Shown here: piece after piece, positions 1-13,390 of the stretch
Numbering within the stretch: position 1 is the stretch's first letter
How the letters are laid out: the number at the start of each line of letters is the position of its first letter
Assembly: GCA_030762175.1 (NCBI GenBank)
Contig: CM060833.1
Location: forward strand, 162,837,501 to 162,901,500
Direction of reading: 5' to 3'
Source: Metallyticus violacea
Lineage: Eukaryota > Arthropoda > Insecta > Mantodea > Metallyticidae
DNA length: 64,000 nt
Program-made: the position numbers and the translations under genes
Notes under the pieces: generated by a model
What the model saw: only the letters and a program-made list of their open reading frames with translations
Databases searched by the model: none
What the model was told of the DNA's origin: nothing

Positions 1-463
1 AAAGTGACGATTTAAGAGTTCACGAGAAAAATAATTAAAAAGGATATATAATTTATTTAACAATAAGCAAAAACAAAGGTAACATTAGCATTGCCTCTTG
101 CATAATGATGAAATAAGCAAAATGTAACTATCAAACATAAAACTTTAAATTAATGCTGCATGTAGAATACGATATTTAACTTTTGAAACATAAAACCAAT
201 TAACAGATTAATACACATCATAAAACATCAGTTAAGTAAAATTTAAAGAATGTTGGATATTACAGCCTTTTAAAACGGTTTCAGCATACATAAAATGAAA
301 CACATGGCACTTAAAGTCAACGATAAAACATTAACAATACAACCAATAAATATTATCAAAACTGATGAAGTAGATCTCACTTTGGGAGGCCAAGTTCGAG
401 AGTGGATTATTGGTAGTCGAGATGAATGATTAATTAAATTGATTTTGTGTGGCCTAAATTGGA

Positions 464-766
464 TTATTGATGTTTGAGTTGTGACGGCCGACCGCAGATC
501 TCGACAAAGGTGCTGCAGACCACCACCTGGTATAGATCGTCTCCAGGTTCTTCCGCCGAAATTTTGGAAGCTAAAGCTTGCCGGGACTGAGTGAGGGAAT
601 TATATGGGGAAGAGGATCTCCGGGCAGCCACATGAGATATTTTATGGTCGCCAAATGATGCAGAATTCAAAGTAAATACTGCTGTGGTGCTATTTAAGTC
701 AGGCACGACGATCCAGTCTAATAACTCGCTTCGTAATTGATGATTGATTCTCGCGGATGCTTGACT
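464..766 (-). CDS. Unrecognised open frame, possible exon
   Basis: A frame on the minus strand stays open for about 100 codons and is more GC-rich than its surroundings. It contains no ATG near its upstream end, so if real it is an internal exon or a decayed gene. The translation has ordinary protein composition (segments such as LRSELLDWIVVPDLN and ARRSSSPYNSLTQSRQ), with no motif, signal peptide or membrane segment that I recognise. A possible but weak splice donor (CCAG/GTGGTG) lies near 529 on the minus strand. The DNA just upstream on that strand stays GC-rich but is open only in another frame, which fits either a splice or a frameshift. It could be a host exon, a transposon fragment or chance. 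Confidence 0.3.
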   Translation of the reverse strand, partial: SQASARINHQLRSELLDWIVVPDLNSTTAVFTLNSASFGDHKISHVAARRSSSPYNSLTQSRQALASKISAEEPGDDLYQVVVCSTFVEICGRPSQLKHQ

Positions 767-1223
767 TTATTCTTCGGACTGCCGGCGACGCAGCAGCTGC
801 AGTGAACCGGAGCACTGAAGTTTCCAAACTGCATAAACTGCGTGATTCTATGGGGGAGTCTGTTCCTTGTATACTAGGTATAAAACTAACGCTATCATCG
901 AAAACTGACGTTAGGTTTTGCGCCCTTTTGTGCCAACCTTAGTTATAGGCTGTTGTTGACGTCACTGATCACTGATCTGCCATTCTATTCGCTGTGTTTG
1001 TTTACTGGTCTAAGGAGAAACGACACGTGGAAGAGATAATATTTGTAGAATATCATCTTAATATATTTAAGGGCCATATATAAGACGCATCTTTATTTCA
1101 TAATGTAAGCGTTTAAGAACTGATTTCTATGAGCTACGTTTTTCCCAGAAAATAACATTTTGTTGGAGGCTGAAAAAAACTACATGAATTCATAATGCTT
1201 TCCGTAATAATTTAATGATAAAC

Positions 1224-1941
1224 TGCTTCGCCAGGTTTACGCCACTCCATTGATTCTCTTTTGGACAAGGGATCATAGTAGAGGATCATAGTTTCATCTC
1301 CTGTAACAATAGTTTGCAGAATTTTTCTCTCGTTGCCACGGCAGAGCTCCAAAAATGCCTGACAACAGAGGAATCGTTGAAGCTTTTGGGCTGAGGAAAG
1401 AAATCTAGGAACCTCTCTTGCACTAACCTTATTTATGTTTAAATGTTCATGAATAATTCGAAGGACTGTTGTTTTAGAAAGGCCCAACCTTGCTGCTATT
1501 TCTGTAACTTTAAGCCGCCGGTCTTCTATATTTTCTCCTTCCACAAGAGCGTTGTTTTCAGGAGTGAGTATCTCCATGGGCCGACCTGCACTCTTTTCGT
1601 CTCCAATGCTTTCACGGCTCATTGGAATAAGTTTGGCCTATCCTTTTACGGTAGAATATGAGGATGCTTCCGCATATACACTGTCCAATTGCCGTTTAAT
1701 TTCATTTGGGGTAAGTCCTTCTTTTGTGAAGAAATTATAACAGCTCGATACTTCATTTTGAACATGTCACAATCTTCTATACATGGCCTTCTTTATGTAA
1801 CTATATCTGAACAACTGAACACAGCGGAGCGGAAGTTACAGGTGCAATGATTTACTTAACAGATAAGGTATGACATCAGGTAAGGGTTTTGTAAGGGCGA
1901 TAATCCTTATCGTCGAGGCCGGAAACTTATAGATCTGTACA
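1224..1941 (-). mobile_element. Mariner family A, copy 1 (5' half only)
   Basis: The terminal inverted repeat (minus strand reads ATAAGTTTCCGGCC near 1930) matches the ends of the copies at 19242 and 55170. The transposase frame runs leftward: a first helix-turn-helix reading as a frameshifted start, then an intact 136-codon segment (1622-1212) with the second DNA-binding helix region (LGLSKTTVLRIIHEHLN, then KVSA) and the first catalytic aspartate in TGDET. Homology stops abruptly at about 1224, inside the sequence coding for KPGEA, so the second and third catalytic aspartates and the 3' inverted repeat are missing. It is a truncated, inactive copy of a DD34D mariner. Confidence 0.85.
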
Positions 1942-4179
1942 TAAGCAAAGAATGTCTCTGTCAAATTTCACTGAATTACCTCAGTTTGTTTGAAAGTTGT
2001 AACTTGGAGGGTGAGAGCTAAAGAAACACTTTTATAATTCGAAAGTCTTAACATTATAGAATATACTTGTTCTAATCATTGGTTTCTATTCTTACAGGGA
2101 AATACATGTTGCTTTTGTGTCACCTTGCGTGCTCTCAACTAATTAGCTTGTTAGTTAATTACCTTACTTAATGAGAAGTGCATGACAGGTGCAATGCATT
2201 ATCTTTCTAATCCTGAAAATTAGGCGCAATCAGTGTAGCGTGCTGCTTATCCGCTATGTGCTTACTGTATTAGGTTACACTCAATTCCAACTAAATATTT
2301 CAATAATATGCATTACTGGAATAATCTGCAGGCAATGTTGTCACACAGGACAGAACCCATGTTAGGGCTTAACCGCAGAATTGGATGAGAGGGTTATAGG
2401 ATGTTTGTGTGGATGAGGGAGAGAGATGAATGAGACATTGTATATATCTCTGTAATGTAGCGAGTGGATCTGACATCCTTGGTGGTGAAACATTTAAACC
2501 AGTTTTCAGCATGGCCATACTGCTAACTATTGACTTTTAAACATTGCGTTATTCTAAAAATTGTAGGAATTGTTGATGTTATGCTATTGTCATCCAAGGT
2601 GCCCGCAGGCCAAGCGAGGTACCTTGAAATAAGGCTTAGGTCTTGCTTGGTAGTTATAGTTGCCCAGGGAGCGAATGAGAGCACTCTTATTTGGCGTAGA
2701 ATTTCTTAGCCCGGCGCTTAATTTCGTTCACCACACATGGGAGAGAGGAGGCTTCATGTATAAAGTCTCCTGCCTGCGCACGTTGTAGAAGGAACAGCCG
2801 TTCCCCAGATTTCACAAGCGTGCAGCATTATCACGGCTTTGAAAAAGTGTAACTTTAAATGGGCATTCATTATGACTTGTGTCCGCAGTTAAACGCAAGC
2901 CGCATTGGGCTCTGGCCGCTCCAGTACCCGGCCGGCTACGTCGATAGTTAAATTCCCCTCATATTTCTATCGTACAACTTTTATCATGTTAGTATTCACA
3001 CGACAATGTGAGCACTATCGCAACAGTTATGCTCGCGTAATTCTTCCGATTTCTATCCTGATGTTTCCTTTACGTGATTTCTGTAAACCTCATTTTATCT
3101 GTTCTAGTGGTAACATTTAACAGTAAAATTTACTTCACTAATACACTGTAATTAATAAAGCTGGTGCAGAAATAGTTTATAATCTCACAAAGGCATATGT
3201 TATGCTTATTTCTCAACCGCAAACTGACAGAAATACTGCTCACGTAACAGCGGACTCCAGACGCACCCATCACCGCGGGAGCTGCCTGTTTATGACAGGT
3301 AACTGGCGTACCTTAGATCACTGAAAAATAATTACTGTTGCAAACTAATCATTTTAATTGTTTATTGTTTATTTTTACGACCCTATTTCAACTTCTGATA
3401 GACGAAATTAGCATGTTTAAATATAATCTTTAGCACAAACCGTGTATCATGTTGGAAACTGAAATGAGAGTCAGATGGAATCACGGATCTTTGGCTTACA
3501 TACCGATGCTCTAACAAGCTAAACTATTGTCGCTGTCCGGTTACAAACACGAACTTCCCTCATCCGAGTCTATACGCTGTGGATAATTTAAAGACTATCT
3601 CATTACGTTACAGAGTGCAACCCCTAAGGGACATTCGGTGCCCTCAAGTACTTATATGCCAGGCTTTATGGTTAACCACGCAATTATAATTAAATAATTG
3701 TTATCATGGGGATTTGGTTGTGCAAAAAAGAGGCATTATCTTATAGTTGATGTCCATCTTCTGTGAACTTGAGTCGCCCGCATTTGACGGCAAAGATGTG
3801 CTCTGTAAAGTCTTCAACAGATATTGAAAAACTTTTCATGTTTCCTTTTGGATTTTTCACTCCACGTCTTTCAATTTGCAGACCGTGAGATCTCAATAAA
3901 GGGACACAAGATCGATCAAGTTCAAAATGGCGTTATATTGGATGTTGGAAAGGCTGTCAAACTATGTCCTTCTCCCCCCTACTCTCTGCTACTACCCCCT
4001 CGCCCCTGTTTTGTTAAGAGCAGTTTCCATAGCAACCAAATATCACATTTCGGTCAGAACGTAATATAAAAGCAGACTTATGGCTTCCAGAAAGTGTATC
4101 GAATTGCTTCTGGAGGTGAAGCGATGTGTGGCGATTGAATTTCCAGTTAATGAAAATTCACATGCAAAAATGGAAGCTA
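1942..4179. other. No recognisable gene
   Basis: Short frames only. The part near 2580-2830 is noticeably richer in GC and CpG than its surroundings and could be a fragment of an old exon or transposon, but I cannot assign it. A small hairpin (CCTGT-TTATG-ACAGG) sits near 3285. Confidence 0.5.
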
Positions 4180-4460
4180 CCTACTTACCTACCTACATAC
4201 CTACCCGCCCGTCCGTCCTTCCATCCGTCCATCCATCTATCTACGGAAAGTATGTAATTGAAGAGGTTCAAGATTGTGTTGCTTTTTGTAAACTCTCAAG
4301 AAAAGTGATATCCTTCAGTGATGCTTTTGTTAGTAGAAACAAAATTCTCCTCTCCTCTCCTCTCCTCTCCTCTCCTCTCCTCTCCTCTCCTCTCCTCTCC
4401 TCTCCTCTCCTTTCCCCTCCTCTCCCTCCTCTCCCTCCTCTCCCTCTCTCCTCTCCTTTC
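4180..4460. repeat. Compound microsatellite: (ACCT/CATC)n then (TCTCC)n
   Basis: Tetranucleotide-like CTAC/CATC runs at about 4180-4242 are followed by a pure TCTCC pentamer array at 4346-4410 and an impure CT-rich tail to about 4460. The 155-codon frame running through it is a by-product of the repeat. Confidence 0.95.
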
Positions 4461-4734
4461 CTTTCACATTTAGCCTTGTCATTCACAGATAACGCTTATA
4501 AATACGCAACCAGCTTTGTTCGTCATTTATTAAGTCTAGAAACATAAGTTTTAATTACAATAACAAGGTCCCTTATCGTATGCTATGATTTTTTTTAAAC
4601 GTAAGGTATCGCAATGCACAATTTATAAACGTATACATTTATTAACTGAGTATCTCAAACTTTTTTAATTGTAAAACAATAAATTGTACTTCACGATCAT
4701 CCAGCTTTTCATTTTTGAATGAGCCAAAAGAGAA

Positions 4735-4738
<4 letters not shown>

Positions 4739-4784
<46 letters not shown>
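4739..4784. repeat. (GA)n microsatellite
   Basis: An uninterrupted GA dinucleotide run of about 23 units. Confidence 0.95.
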
Positions 4785-4786
<2 letters not shown>

Positions 4787-6384
4787 AACAGAGACAGAGA
4801 GAGAAATAAGGATTAACTCAGCAAATGTTCCCTGAGAGTCAAACACTCGTTCCATATTGAAAATTCAAATTGTTCAATAAGTTGTATATTTATTGATTTG
4901 CCATTTAATACATCATTAAACATTAAACATTCTATCTTGGAAAGAATGAATTTACATAAGTAACACACTATTGTCACGAGTGGCATTTGCTTAATAATAT
5001 ATTAAATAAATAGTGTTAATAAATAAATCATATAATGTATTATTATTTAATTTACTTACTTATAATTAGTCATTTTTGTATAGAAGTCCACCTGTTTAGC
5101 GCTTATTGTCTTGCAAGTGCTTGGCGTAAGCCTTTGAACCAGAAACAATTGCTAGTCAACGCATACAATAGCTATGCAATTGCGATAATTTCAGATCGAC
5201 AGTAATGAAATGACAGTCGACAGTGATTGGTTGAATTTACACGAGCTGTACATTAGATTGGTCAATATTCAATGCCTGGCTTCTGAGGTAATTGGTCATT
5301 GAATATTAACACAAGGAAAATAGCGAGTTTGAAGGTATACTGCAATCCTGCTCAAATTCTAAAGGAACTAATATATCTACTGCAAAACCAATACTTCATT
5401 GCAAGTAATTAACATTTTGGAAATTCATAAAATGTACAACTTTTATTTAAGAAACCTGCCCAAGTTAATATACTGAAATGGAGCAAGTTTTAAAAGTTAT
5501 TTATTATTCTATGCTGTTTGACAGTTTCAGTTTCAGCAAAAAAATGTTACGCGATAGAACATTCCAATAATCTTCTGCATAGTATACATTTAAGAATTGC
5601 TGCTTTTAATCTGAAACGTACTTTAATTTTTGTGTTGTTCAAAGTACTCAGTGCTTAAGTAGGAGTATTCACTGAAGTAAAAATATTATGTTAACAAAAA
5701 AGAACAGCGGGCACGAGGTGATATAGGAAATAACTATTTGCTCTTTGTTCTTCAACGTTCTATATAAGGCCAACAAAAATTGCATGCACTCCCTTACTTG
5801 TTTGAGAATTTTACGGTGCATTGTATCCCCTTTAGAATTCCATTACTAAAGGACCTTAATACGTTTTTAAATCTAGTGCTATATTTTGGGTCTATTTCAG
5901 CGAAACTAGATTAATTCGAACACTAGAGAATAGAAATGAATACTATATTAATTATATGAAATCTAGTTTATTTAAGTTTGTGAAACATTGGTTTATATTT
6001 CAAATGAAAAACATGAGCAAAAACACATACACTTCTAATAAAACTATATTTGTCAAATGTGCTCCAAATAATTTCAGAGTAACTAGTTTACGATATCTAC
6101 AAATAGGATGCGGCTTCCGATGGGAACGATTTCGGTCAGCCAGCCATAGTCAACATCTGTGAAGGTTAGACGGTACTGACATTGAACACAATACTCTATT
6201 GTTTTCTTCCGGTTTTATTACTCATTCCACTGCGGTAACTCCCGGGTAAGTGTTTGTGAGTTTCACCGACACAGAATTAATAAACCCGCGTTCAAAGATA
6301 AGGTGCACTCATCTCACCATGCAAGCCCTCCATTGAGTCGCCGATATTTTTACGGAAATACAGACACTCAGAAAATCAACCTCA
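4785..6384. other. No recognisable gene; one inverted repeat
   Basis: AT-rich DNA with no convincing frame. An imperfect hairpin lies at 5261-5310: GTCAATATTCAATG pairs with CATTGAATATTAAC (13 of 14), each arm preceded by the direct repeat ATTGGTCA or part of it. Confidence 0.45.
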
Positions 6385-7677
6385 GGCCCCATTCACAATG
6401 AAAATTAAATGCAAACGTAATAAAATAAGACGTAACACGCGAACTTAGTAGTATGTAGGCATTCACAATGAAAGATGCAAACGTATGTATTAGTCAATCA
6501 AAAATAAGAACAAGCGACGATCAACTAACAGCTGATTGAAAATGGCTGCTTCTGAGCAAACGTCGGTAGCGTTTATGCAAAGGGCAGTAATTAATTTGCT
6601 TGAAGTAATATGAGCAAGGATAGCTTTCTTATAATGAAATTAATATTTTGTCCATTGACGTCATTCTGTCTACAGAGTCACTGATCTTCAGCTCTCTCTA
6701 CCATAACTTGCCCTTACACGGAGCACGCAAATTAAGTGCAACTCCTGCTGCAAAACCCCAGCGGCAGCGGAGGGACCCAAACTACTGTGACAGTGTATAT
6801 TTTTTATTAAACATAATGTAACTAAGTGTTGTCCTCCGCAACTTTTAAATATAAATTGATAGGGGATTATTAGGCCGGTAAAATATTGTAACTGTGACAA
6901 AACAGCTGTTATAGGAATTCGCAATTAATTCATATATATATATATATATATACTTTCATCACGTGACCAAGAGCCAAGCTCGAAATATAGTGTGATTTTA
7001 GTGTTCAATTTTACGGTTTTTAGTGTGAAGTTTTATGTGAACCTTTTTATATTGCACTCTGAGTGTTTTTTATGAGTTTTTATGCTTTTTAGAAGTTTTG
7101 ATTACTCTATTAATAGTATATATATATATATATACATCATGTACATCATACACACACACCACATATACACACATTAATCTAACGATAACCTCGGATATAT
7201 CCTAGAATCCGTTGGACCCAGTGGTTTTTAGTAAATGTAGGGACGGGTAAATCACTGCAATGATGGCAAACCTCCTTTGATTGCAGCAGGAAAAAAGTAT
7301 AAACATCAATTTATAGCGCATTCTGTATGTGGAATTATTTGCTTGAAAGTCTTATTATGTAGCTATTCACTACCTTCGGCTCTCTCCGCCGTCGCTCGGG
7401 ACTTGCAGCAGCAAGAGTTGCATTTATTTCGGTACTTCGTGTATGGATAAATTCTACCATAGAGCTCTACAAACAGAGCAGCTGTGTTCTGATTTCTTAA
7501 GTTTAAGTTAAACATAGACGCAAAACCTTGTACCTTGCAAGATTTTAAGTTTACGTATAATTGTGCGTTTATTTTTATGTTTACGTGATTCATTGAGAAT
7601 GGTTTCATTACAATACATAGCATCTAGCTTTTACGTTTAAGTTTACGTTACATTTAATTTTCGTTGTGAATGGGGTC
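6385..7677. mobile_element. PIF/Harbinger-like element with long terminal inverted repeats
   Basis: The left end reads GGCCCCATTCACAATGAAAA and the reverse complement of the right end reads GACCCCATTCACAACGAAAA; similarity continues for about 35 bases (both then AATTAAATG). The element is flanked by TCA on each side (6382-6384 and 7678-7680), a 3-bp duplication as made by PIF/Harbinger elements. The left subterminal motif CATTCACAATGAAA is repeated at 6460. Inside are two (TA)n tracts (6932-6953, 7117-7134) and short minus-strand frames of 78 and 86 codons without any transposase motif I can recognise. It is therefore probably non-autonomous. The superfamily assignment rests only on ends and duplication length. 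Confidence 0.7.
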
Positions 7678-10388
7678 TCACTGCTTGCTGCGTAAAATAT
7701 CATAATAAGCTTCCCGCGGGAAATATGTGCAAGATAATGCAACGCTGCTGCTGGGTTCGCACGAAGATGTATATGTCAGTATTTAGTATGCTTTCTCATT
7801 AGCTTGCTCATATCAAGATGAGATTAATTCATCCGAGCGGTAAGCCTCAAATGACTGTCGGTTGTTAACGTTATGAGCGTGGCAGTAATAAATAATTCGC
7901 GGTACATGACGGCCATGAATGCTCATCTGATGCAATGCTGTAAACAAGACAGCGCAAAGCATTGTTTTGTGTCCGTGGCCAGTAAAGAACCACAAGATCG
8001 CATTTAAATCTACACTGCTGACAGTTATAGAATCTTTCAGCTTGTTTCTATACTGGAGTAACAAGTTTGCAAAGTGAAAACAGAACTGCAATAAGGAACT
8101 TCAAATCTCGCTATTATTCTAACAAGCACGAAAAAAATAAAGACCAGAGAGAAGTGCCAGGTAATATACGAAAATCAATAAATAATTTGTAAGTAAATGA
8201 AATTCTTTTACAGTTTAAATTTTAATAAGGTTAAGAAATTAGTTCCAAATATCTGTATAGCACAATATCTTTTTACGCGACCTTTATATTGCAATGATAA
8301 TTCTTCTTCAGGGGAAACATATTAATGAGCGAATTTATCTTAGATATCTGTAACATAGTTTCTTCTTGTTGTAGGAACCAAACTAATAAGGTCAGGAACG
8401 AACGACGTGTCTTCGAAACTTTAGTTATGCTTACTATAGCAAAGCCATATGGAATAAGAATAGTTTTTCCTATGTCTTCTCTAGATCGAGAGAAACGTTC
8501 AATGGCCTGTGCAGTATGTGCTATTTACTGGCTAAAACGCCAAAAGAACATTCCCTATAGCGTCTCGCTCACGATAAATATAATAATTGAAATCCTTTTC
8601 GCTTTTGAATTTTTGACTAGCCAGTTTCTTGTGTGAACAAGCTGTAATTAAAAAAAAACAAATTAACCAAAATGAAAATAATGAAAGCAAGAACAGTAAG
8701 TAATACTGTGCCACTCCCCCTTTAATCTAAGAGTTGTTGCGGTTTTGTATGGCAGCCACGTCCAATCTTGAAGCGATGTGTTGTTGACGTCCAGTGAACT
8801 CGCGTTGTGATGCCAATTTTGAAGCGGTTTTGTAGATTGATTATTGGCCACTTCAGTGTTGTTGCCCACGCTTCAATGACAACAATTTCTCAGGGTGATT
8901 TCTGTTATTTTGTTGACTCGTGCTCAACAGCACCGGGAGAACAATTCAATGGTTTAAATGAGTACGCGATGTGACGGAATATATTGGTATTTTATTATGT
9001 CCAAAATCTTTCGGGTCCCCTAGTATTTTACTTACGATAAACTTAGCTACGCCGATACAATTTGTACATACTTTTCAGATAGCCATAACCAGTTTTTGGC
9101 CAAACTATGTCTTCTTTAGCAAGCATATGCAAAACAGTTTATTAATTTTGCACATACTACAAACGATTTTGTTATATGATACTTGGTTTTCTGAAAATGT
9201 TCAATATATTCCTTTCTTTTAGATTTGTAAAGTGCAAAAAACTGTGGTATCCCGGAACATGGTGGGTCACTTTTGTACCATGCAGATTTTTTCTTCCACA
9301 GCGTGAAGTAGAACTGGATGTTTCAATAATTTTTCTGCAGGACATAAGGAATCACCCATTGAGAATAATTAAATTAAATTTATGTACACAAGACTATCTG
9401 CAACGATATAAAAGGCTTCCTCTTAAATAGCAGTGACAAGAATATTTTCAAATCTTAAAAATAATTGCGCAGAAAACCGATCGCCAAATTAATATGCAAA
9501 ACTGTCAACAATGTGTGAAGAAACTAGGAAAACATCCTTTCCAAGCGCTATGTTAAACGCTTATCTTTGTTCGGAATCAATGTCAAGGATACATTTTTCT
9601 GTCCTCGTCAATTTCCACATGCACCGCCAAGCTGCGAGCCGAAAGCTGCCTTATACTGCAGAAGTGTTCCTCTCATCATGCAGACAGCGTTGTTTAGGAA
9701 ATGTAGCCATCGTGCATTTGAAAATTAAACGTGAAAACTGAATAGAAAAGAGAAGCCACAGCACTTTATGCGAATTGTTAGTCTTGCGGCGCTTATACAG
9801 TTTATCGTAAAAGCATGGCCTAGGGTGCTGTAAGTGAAGACGGAGAATCGCTAGTGACGTCATTGGAAGAAAGTTCACCCAACCGCTCACTCCCATTGTT
9901 GTTTGTATTGCTGTCAGTCACTTGTGCCTCTGAGCAGCCGGCTTTCATGCTACCCATGAAAACAGGTTTTAAGAACACCAATTAATAAATTATTTTCAAA
10001 ACATTTCAGTTTATTTCTCCAATCATATCATTTGAATAGAAGTTCAAGTAAGAAAAACTGCACTGCACTGAACAACCGCAAAATTCATCAATATTACAAG
10101 TTGCGTACATTTAAAATATGTTTAACACTTTATTATACACCTTCAAACTCACATTTCTAGTATCAATTCATTAATAAAACATTTAATTACATTTGTTAAG
10201 AGCCAAATTTGTTTCTATAGATGCTAATATCTTTACAATTTCTTGTATTGTGCTGATGATATCGTGGTATGGGGGGGGGGATAGGTCTTTGTACAATTCA
10301 GTCAAGGATCAAGGATATTCTTACAATTTTATCAATGGCGAACTGACTTTGAAAATGTTTCGCGGCTATGTGAATTTTTTATTTGAGG
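7678..10388. other. No recognisable gene
   Basis: Contains several 60-100 codon frames on both strands (for example 7813-8091 minus and 8325-8636 plus) with no motif, no clear splice context and no similarity I recognise. A pure G10 run lies at 10271-10280. Confidence 0.45.
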
Positions 10389-10658
10389 AGTGTTTAACAC
10401 CCGTTTTTACTACTGAGGCACCACAGGCAGTGACACTGATGATACATGAGATGAAATGATATATTGGAAAAAGGATATTTTTTAAGGAAGGAAGCGTTCC
10501 AGACCTAAGTTTTAGGGTACCTCCCCGGCATTTGCCAGTTATGAGGACTGAGGAAAACCTGGAAAAAAACCCACTCATGGAGGACGGTTCTGGCGGGATT
10601 CGAACCTCAGACCTCCCGCTCACGAGTTCGCGCCTTAATGACCTCGGCTACCCGCCAG
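10389..10658 (-). mobile_element. SINE family 1 (tRNA-headed), copy a
   Basis: On the minus strand it starts with a tRNA-Ser/Leu-like head: A-box TAGCCGAGGTCATTAAGGCG and B-box GGTTCGAATCCC. A body follows carrying the conserved blocks TCCTCATAACTGGCAAATG, GCCGGGGAGGTACC and CCTGTGGTGCCTCAGTAG, ending in the family tail GGGTGTTAAACAC. A possible imperfect target duplication (TGTGAAT) lies on both sides. It is close to full length. Confidence 0.9.
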
Positions 10659-11047
10659 CTTTGTGAATGGGAGGACTATATTCACAGTATGCATACCTCT
10701 AACAGTTCTACAATTATATAAGTAACCTTTATTCACTTCATTACATTAACGTTACTATTTAAAAACATTGGCTAAGTAATTATGCAAAGAAGAAATTGCT
10801 TTAGTGAATGCTAAGTCATGTTTATTGAATTGGCTTGCATATGAGAAACGATGATATCATTGTGCCAAGTGTTTTGTTTAGTGGTACTTCTTTTGAGTTA
10901 TGTTGCGGGCAACACATAGCCACGGCCCCTCATGTATTTTCCTAGTTGCTGAGCTGTCAGCCACCGGTACTCCCTAAGGGGAAAAGCGAGTTATCCGCTT
11001 TATATCTCTGTGCACTTGCCTGGTTCGTTTATACCTACACGGAATCG

Positions 11048-11096
<49 letters not shown>

Positions 11097-13125
11097 GCCA
11101 CAGCAAACATCTCATTTCTGCACAACACTTTAAGACGCGTTACTTTTCCTTTCTGATCAGAATGATGTAATAGCAAAAGGCGATTGTAATATTACTACAT
11201 GAAAAGCATCTATTGAATACAACTAGCTAACACATTGAATTCATCGACGAGGGAGACAAACTTGCTATTTCTGCTTCCTAACAACATTATTAAGAGCTCG
11301 AATTGTGCTCCATAAAAATATTTTGTTTTACTAGGTTGATATTTTATCTTGTTTATTTGTCTTACAAAGCAAATTATCATTTTATGATATATACCTACTG
11401 TAGAAGCATTTCAAGATCAAAATATAAATCAATCCATTATTCCGTGTTTGGAATCGGAAACAAGTGAATAACTGAGACATCTTTAACTTTTTATTGATTA
11501 TATTACTAAATATTTCTAATCGTCCTCTAGGCATCAATACACTGAGCTAAAAGTAATAACAATATATGGTATAGAAACTTTTGTTGACGAATATACTTTA
11601 CAACTAAACTTTATCTTATAAAGGCTAACAGTTTCGTCCCCTCTCCCCTTCACTCTCTCGCCGAATCCTCCACGCACACTTGACATGATCAAGGCTTTGT
11701 GCAAACATCAATGTTAATTATTCATTTATCTTCAGAGCCCTTATATACGGATCAAAAAGTGCAGTACAATTTTCGTCTAAATCCAAATCACATCTAAACA
11801 AACTTGCTATAAAATGATTGTTTGAGAAATTTACTTTCACCCAAGATTTCTGAGAATGTGCAGGTTTTGACAACAGGATCGAAATGAATAACTTTGTTAT
11901 ATTTATGTGCTTTAAGCTTTAACCTCAAGCTGTAAACTGTAGGCATTCATTAAACGATCATATAACTTGCAAGTTATCTTAGTGATGCGCGTTTCCTTAT
12001 TTTCCCACATTTTTCTAGGTATGTATTCCGAATTGTTTGCAGCAAAACTTTTAGCCAGAATAGGACATTTTTTGATGATGGAAGCCCATTCTTGTTGATG
12101 AGTTTGTGATAGGAAGAGGCGGGAGATTATGGAAAATTAATTGTGTTAAATAGCCCCACACTGAGGACCCATTTGCAATAAGTTTTAATAACGTGTGTGG
12201 ACGGGAGATTGATAATACGGATAGGGGACTTTTGATTAATTACAGTGGTTGATAACTTATGATTGGTTGATTGATGGAGTGCCATAATTGAGGTTGTTGT
12301 AGTAGGTATGATGTTGATCTCTTCTTCTCCCACTGATGATCCTCGAAGTGTAGCTGTTTGCCTTGGTCTAGCTCGGTATAGCGCTGGAGCTTTGAGATCA
12401 TTCGATTAGAGGAAAAGGAATTGGGAAGCTACCAGATTCCCCAATTTACCGAAACACGATTTATTAATGTTCATATCTTCTTCACACCTAGCGGTCACCG
12501 TTAATTCTGGAGAATATAGTGTCCCTTATGTCACTTTTGCGCAATCTAAACTAAATTATACACAATAAGATTCTTTGGCTATGCGCTATGTTCGCTCACG
12601 ATGAACTATTAACATATAGGAATTATTCACGAGTATTGTTTCTATTCTCCTACTGTTAACAAAAGCGCATATTCAGTTGAGATTCACTGTAGCCTAAACT
12701 GTCCATACATCAAATTCTCGCCGAACGAAAAGTATAGGGTTGGCTTGTTTTGAACTAAGACTGTCAACTAAGAACCATCGATTTTGAACTAACTATTAAC
12801 TTGGAACTAAGACTGTATACTATAAACTGACAAAGAAATGGAACTGAAGTGATTATTAATTAAATCGGGGCCTCGAAATTATATCTTATATCAACATTAC
12901 CGTCGGCCGGTCAGGACGCTATATTTAACCGTTCAGACTTTGGAATAATCTAGAACTTCTTTACTTCTCTACGGCCGTCTATTGGCTGCTATGCCTACAC
13001 ACAATCTTTTTGATTTCTCTGATTGGATACTGTCTTACGTCTTTTCTGTTCGTGTTTTTGCAGTATGCCCTTACTCTGCCCTCTTTGCACGCTATTCGCC
13101 TATACTCACTCACGCTTGAGTTGTA
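10659..13125. other. No recognisable gene; poly-T run
   Basis: A T run of about 41 bases lies at 11050-11090 and could be the A-tail of an unrecognised minus-strand retroposon. At 12750-12830 the phrase GAACTAAGACTGT recurs in degenerate tandem form. No convincing coding frame is present. Confidence 0.45.
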
Positions 13126-13390
13126 CCGCCACGGGTGGCCGAGGTCGTTAAGGCGCAGACTCGTGAGCGGGAGGTCTGGGGTCCGAATCCCGCCATGAAC
13201 CGTCCTCCCTGACTGAGGTATTTTCCAAGTTTTCTCAATCCTCATAAATGGAAAATGCCGGGGAGGTGCCCTAAACTTTGGGCTGGAATGTTTCCTTCCT
13301 TAAAAAAGCCTTTCCCAATATATCACTTCATCTCGTGTATCACAAGTGTTCACCGCCTGTGGTGCCTCAGTAGTAAAAACGGGCGTTAAA
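13126..13390 (+). mobile_element. SINE family 1, copy b
   Basis: Full-length plus-strand copy. The head reads CCACGGGTGGCCGAGGTCGT (A-box region), with a slightly mutated B-box GGTCCGAATCCC. The body blocks GCCGGGGAGGTGCCC and CCTGTGGTGCCTCAGTAG and the tail GGGCGTTAAA follow. Target duplication is not evident. Confidence 0.9.

Noticed and set aside
4080..4547. 155-codon plus-strand open frame
   Set aside because: Produced by the TCTCC pentamer array, which translates as a Leu/Ser/Pro repeat; flanks are not protein-like.
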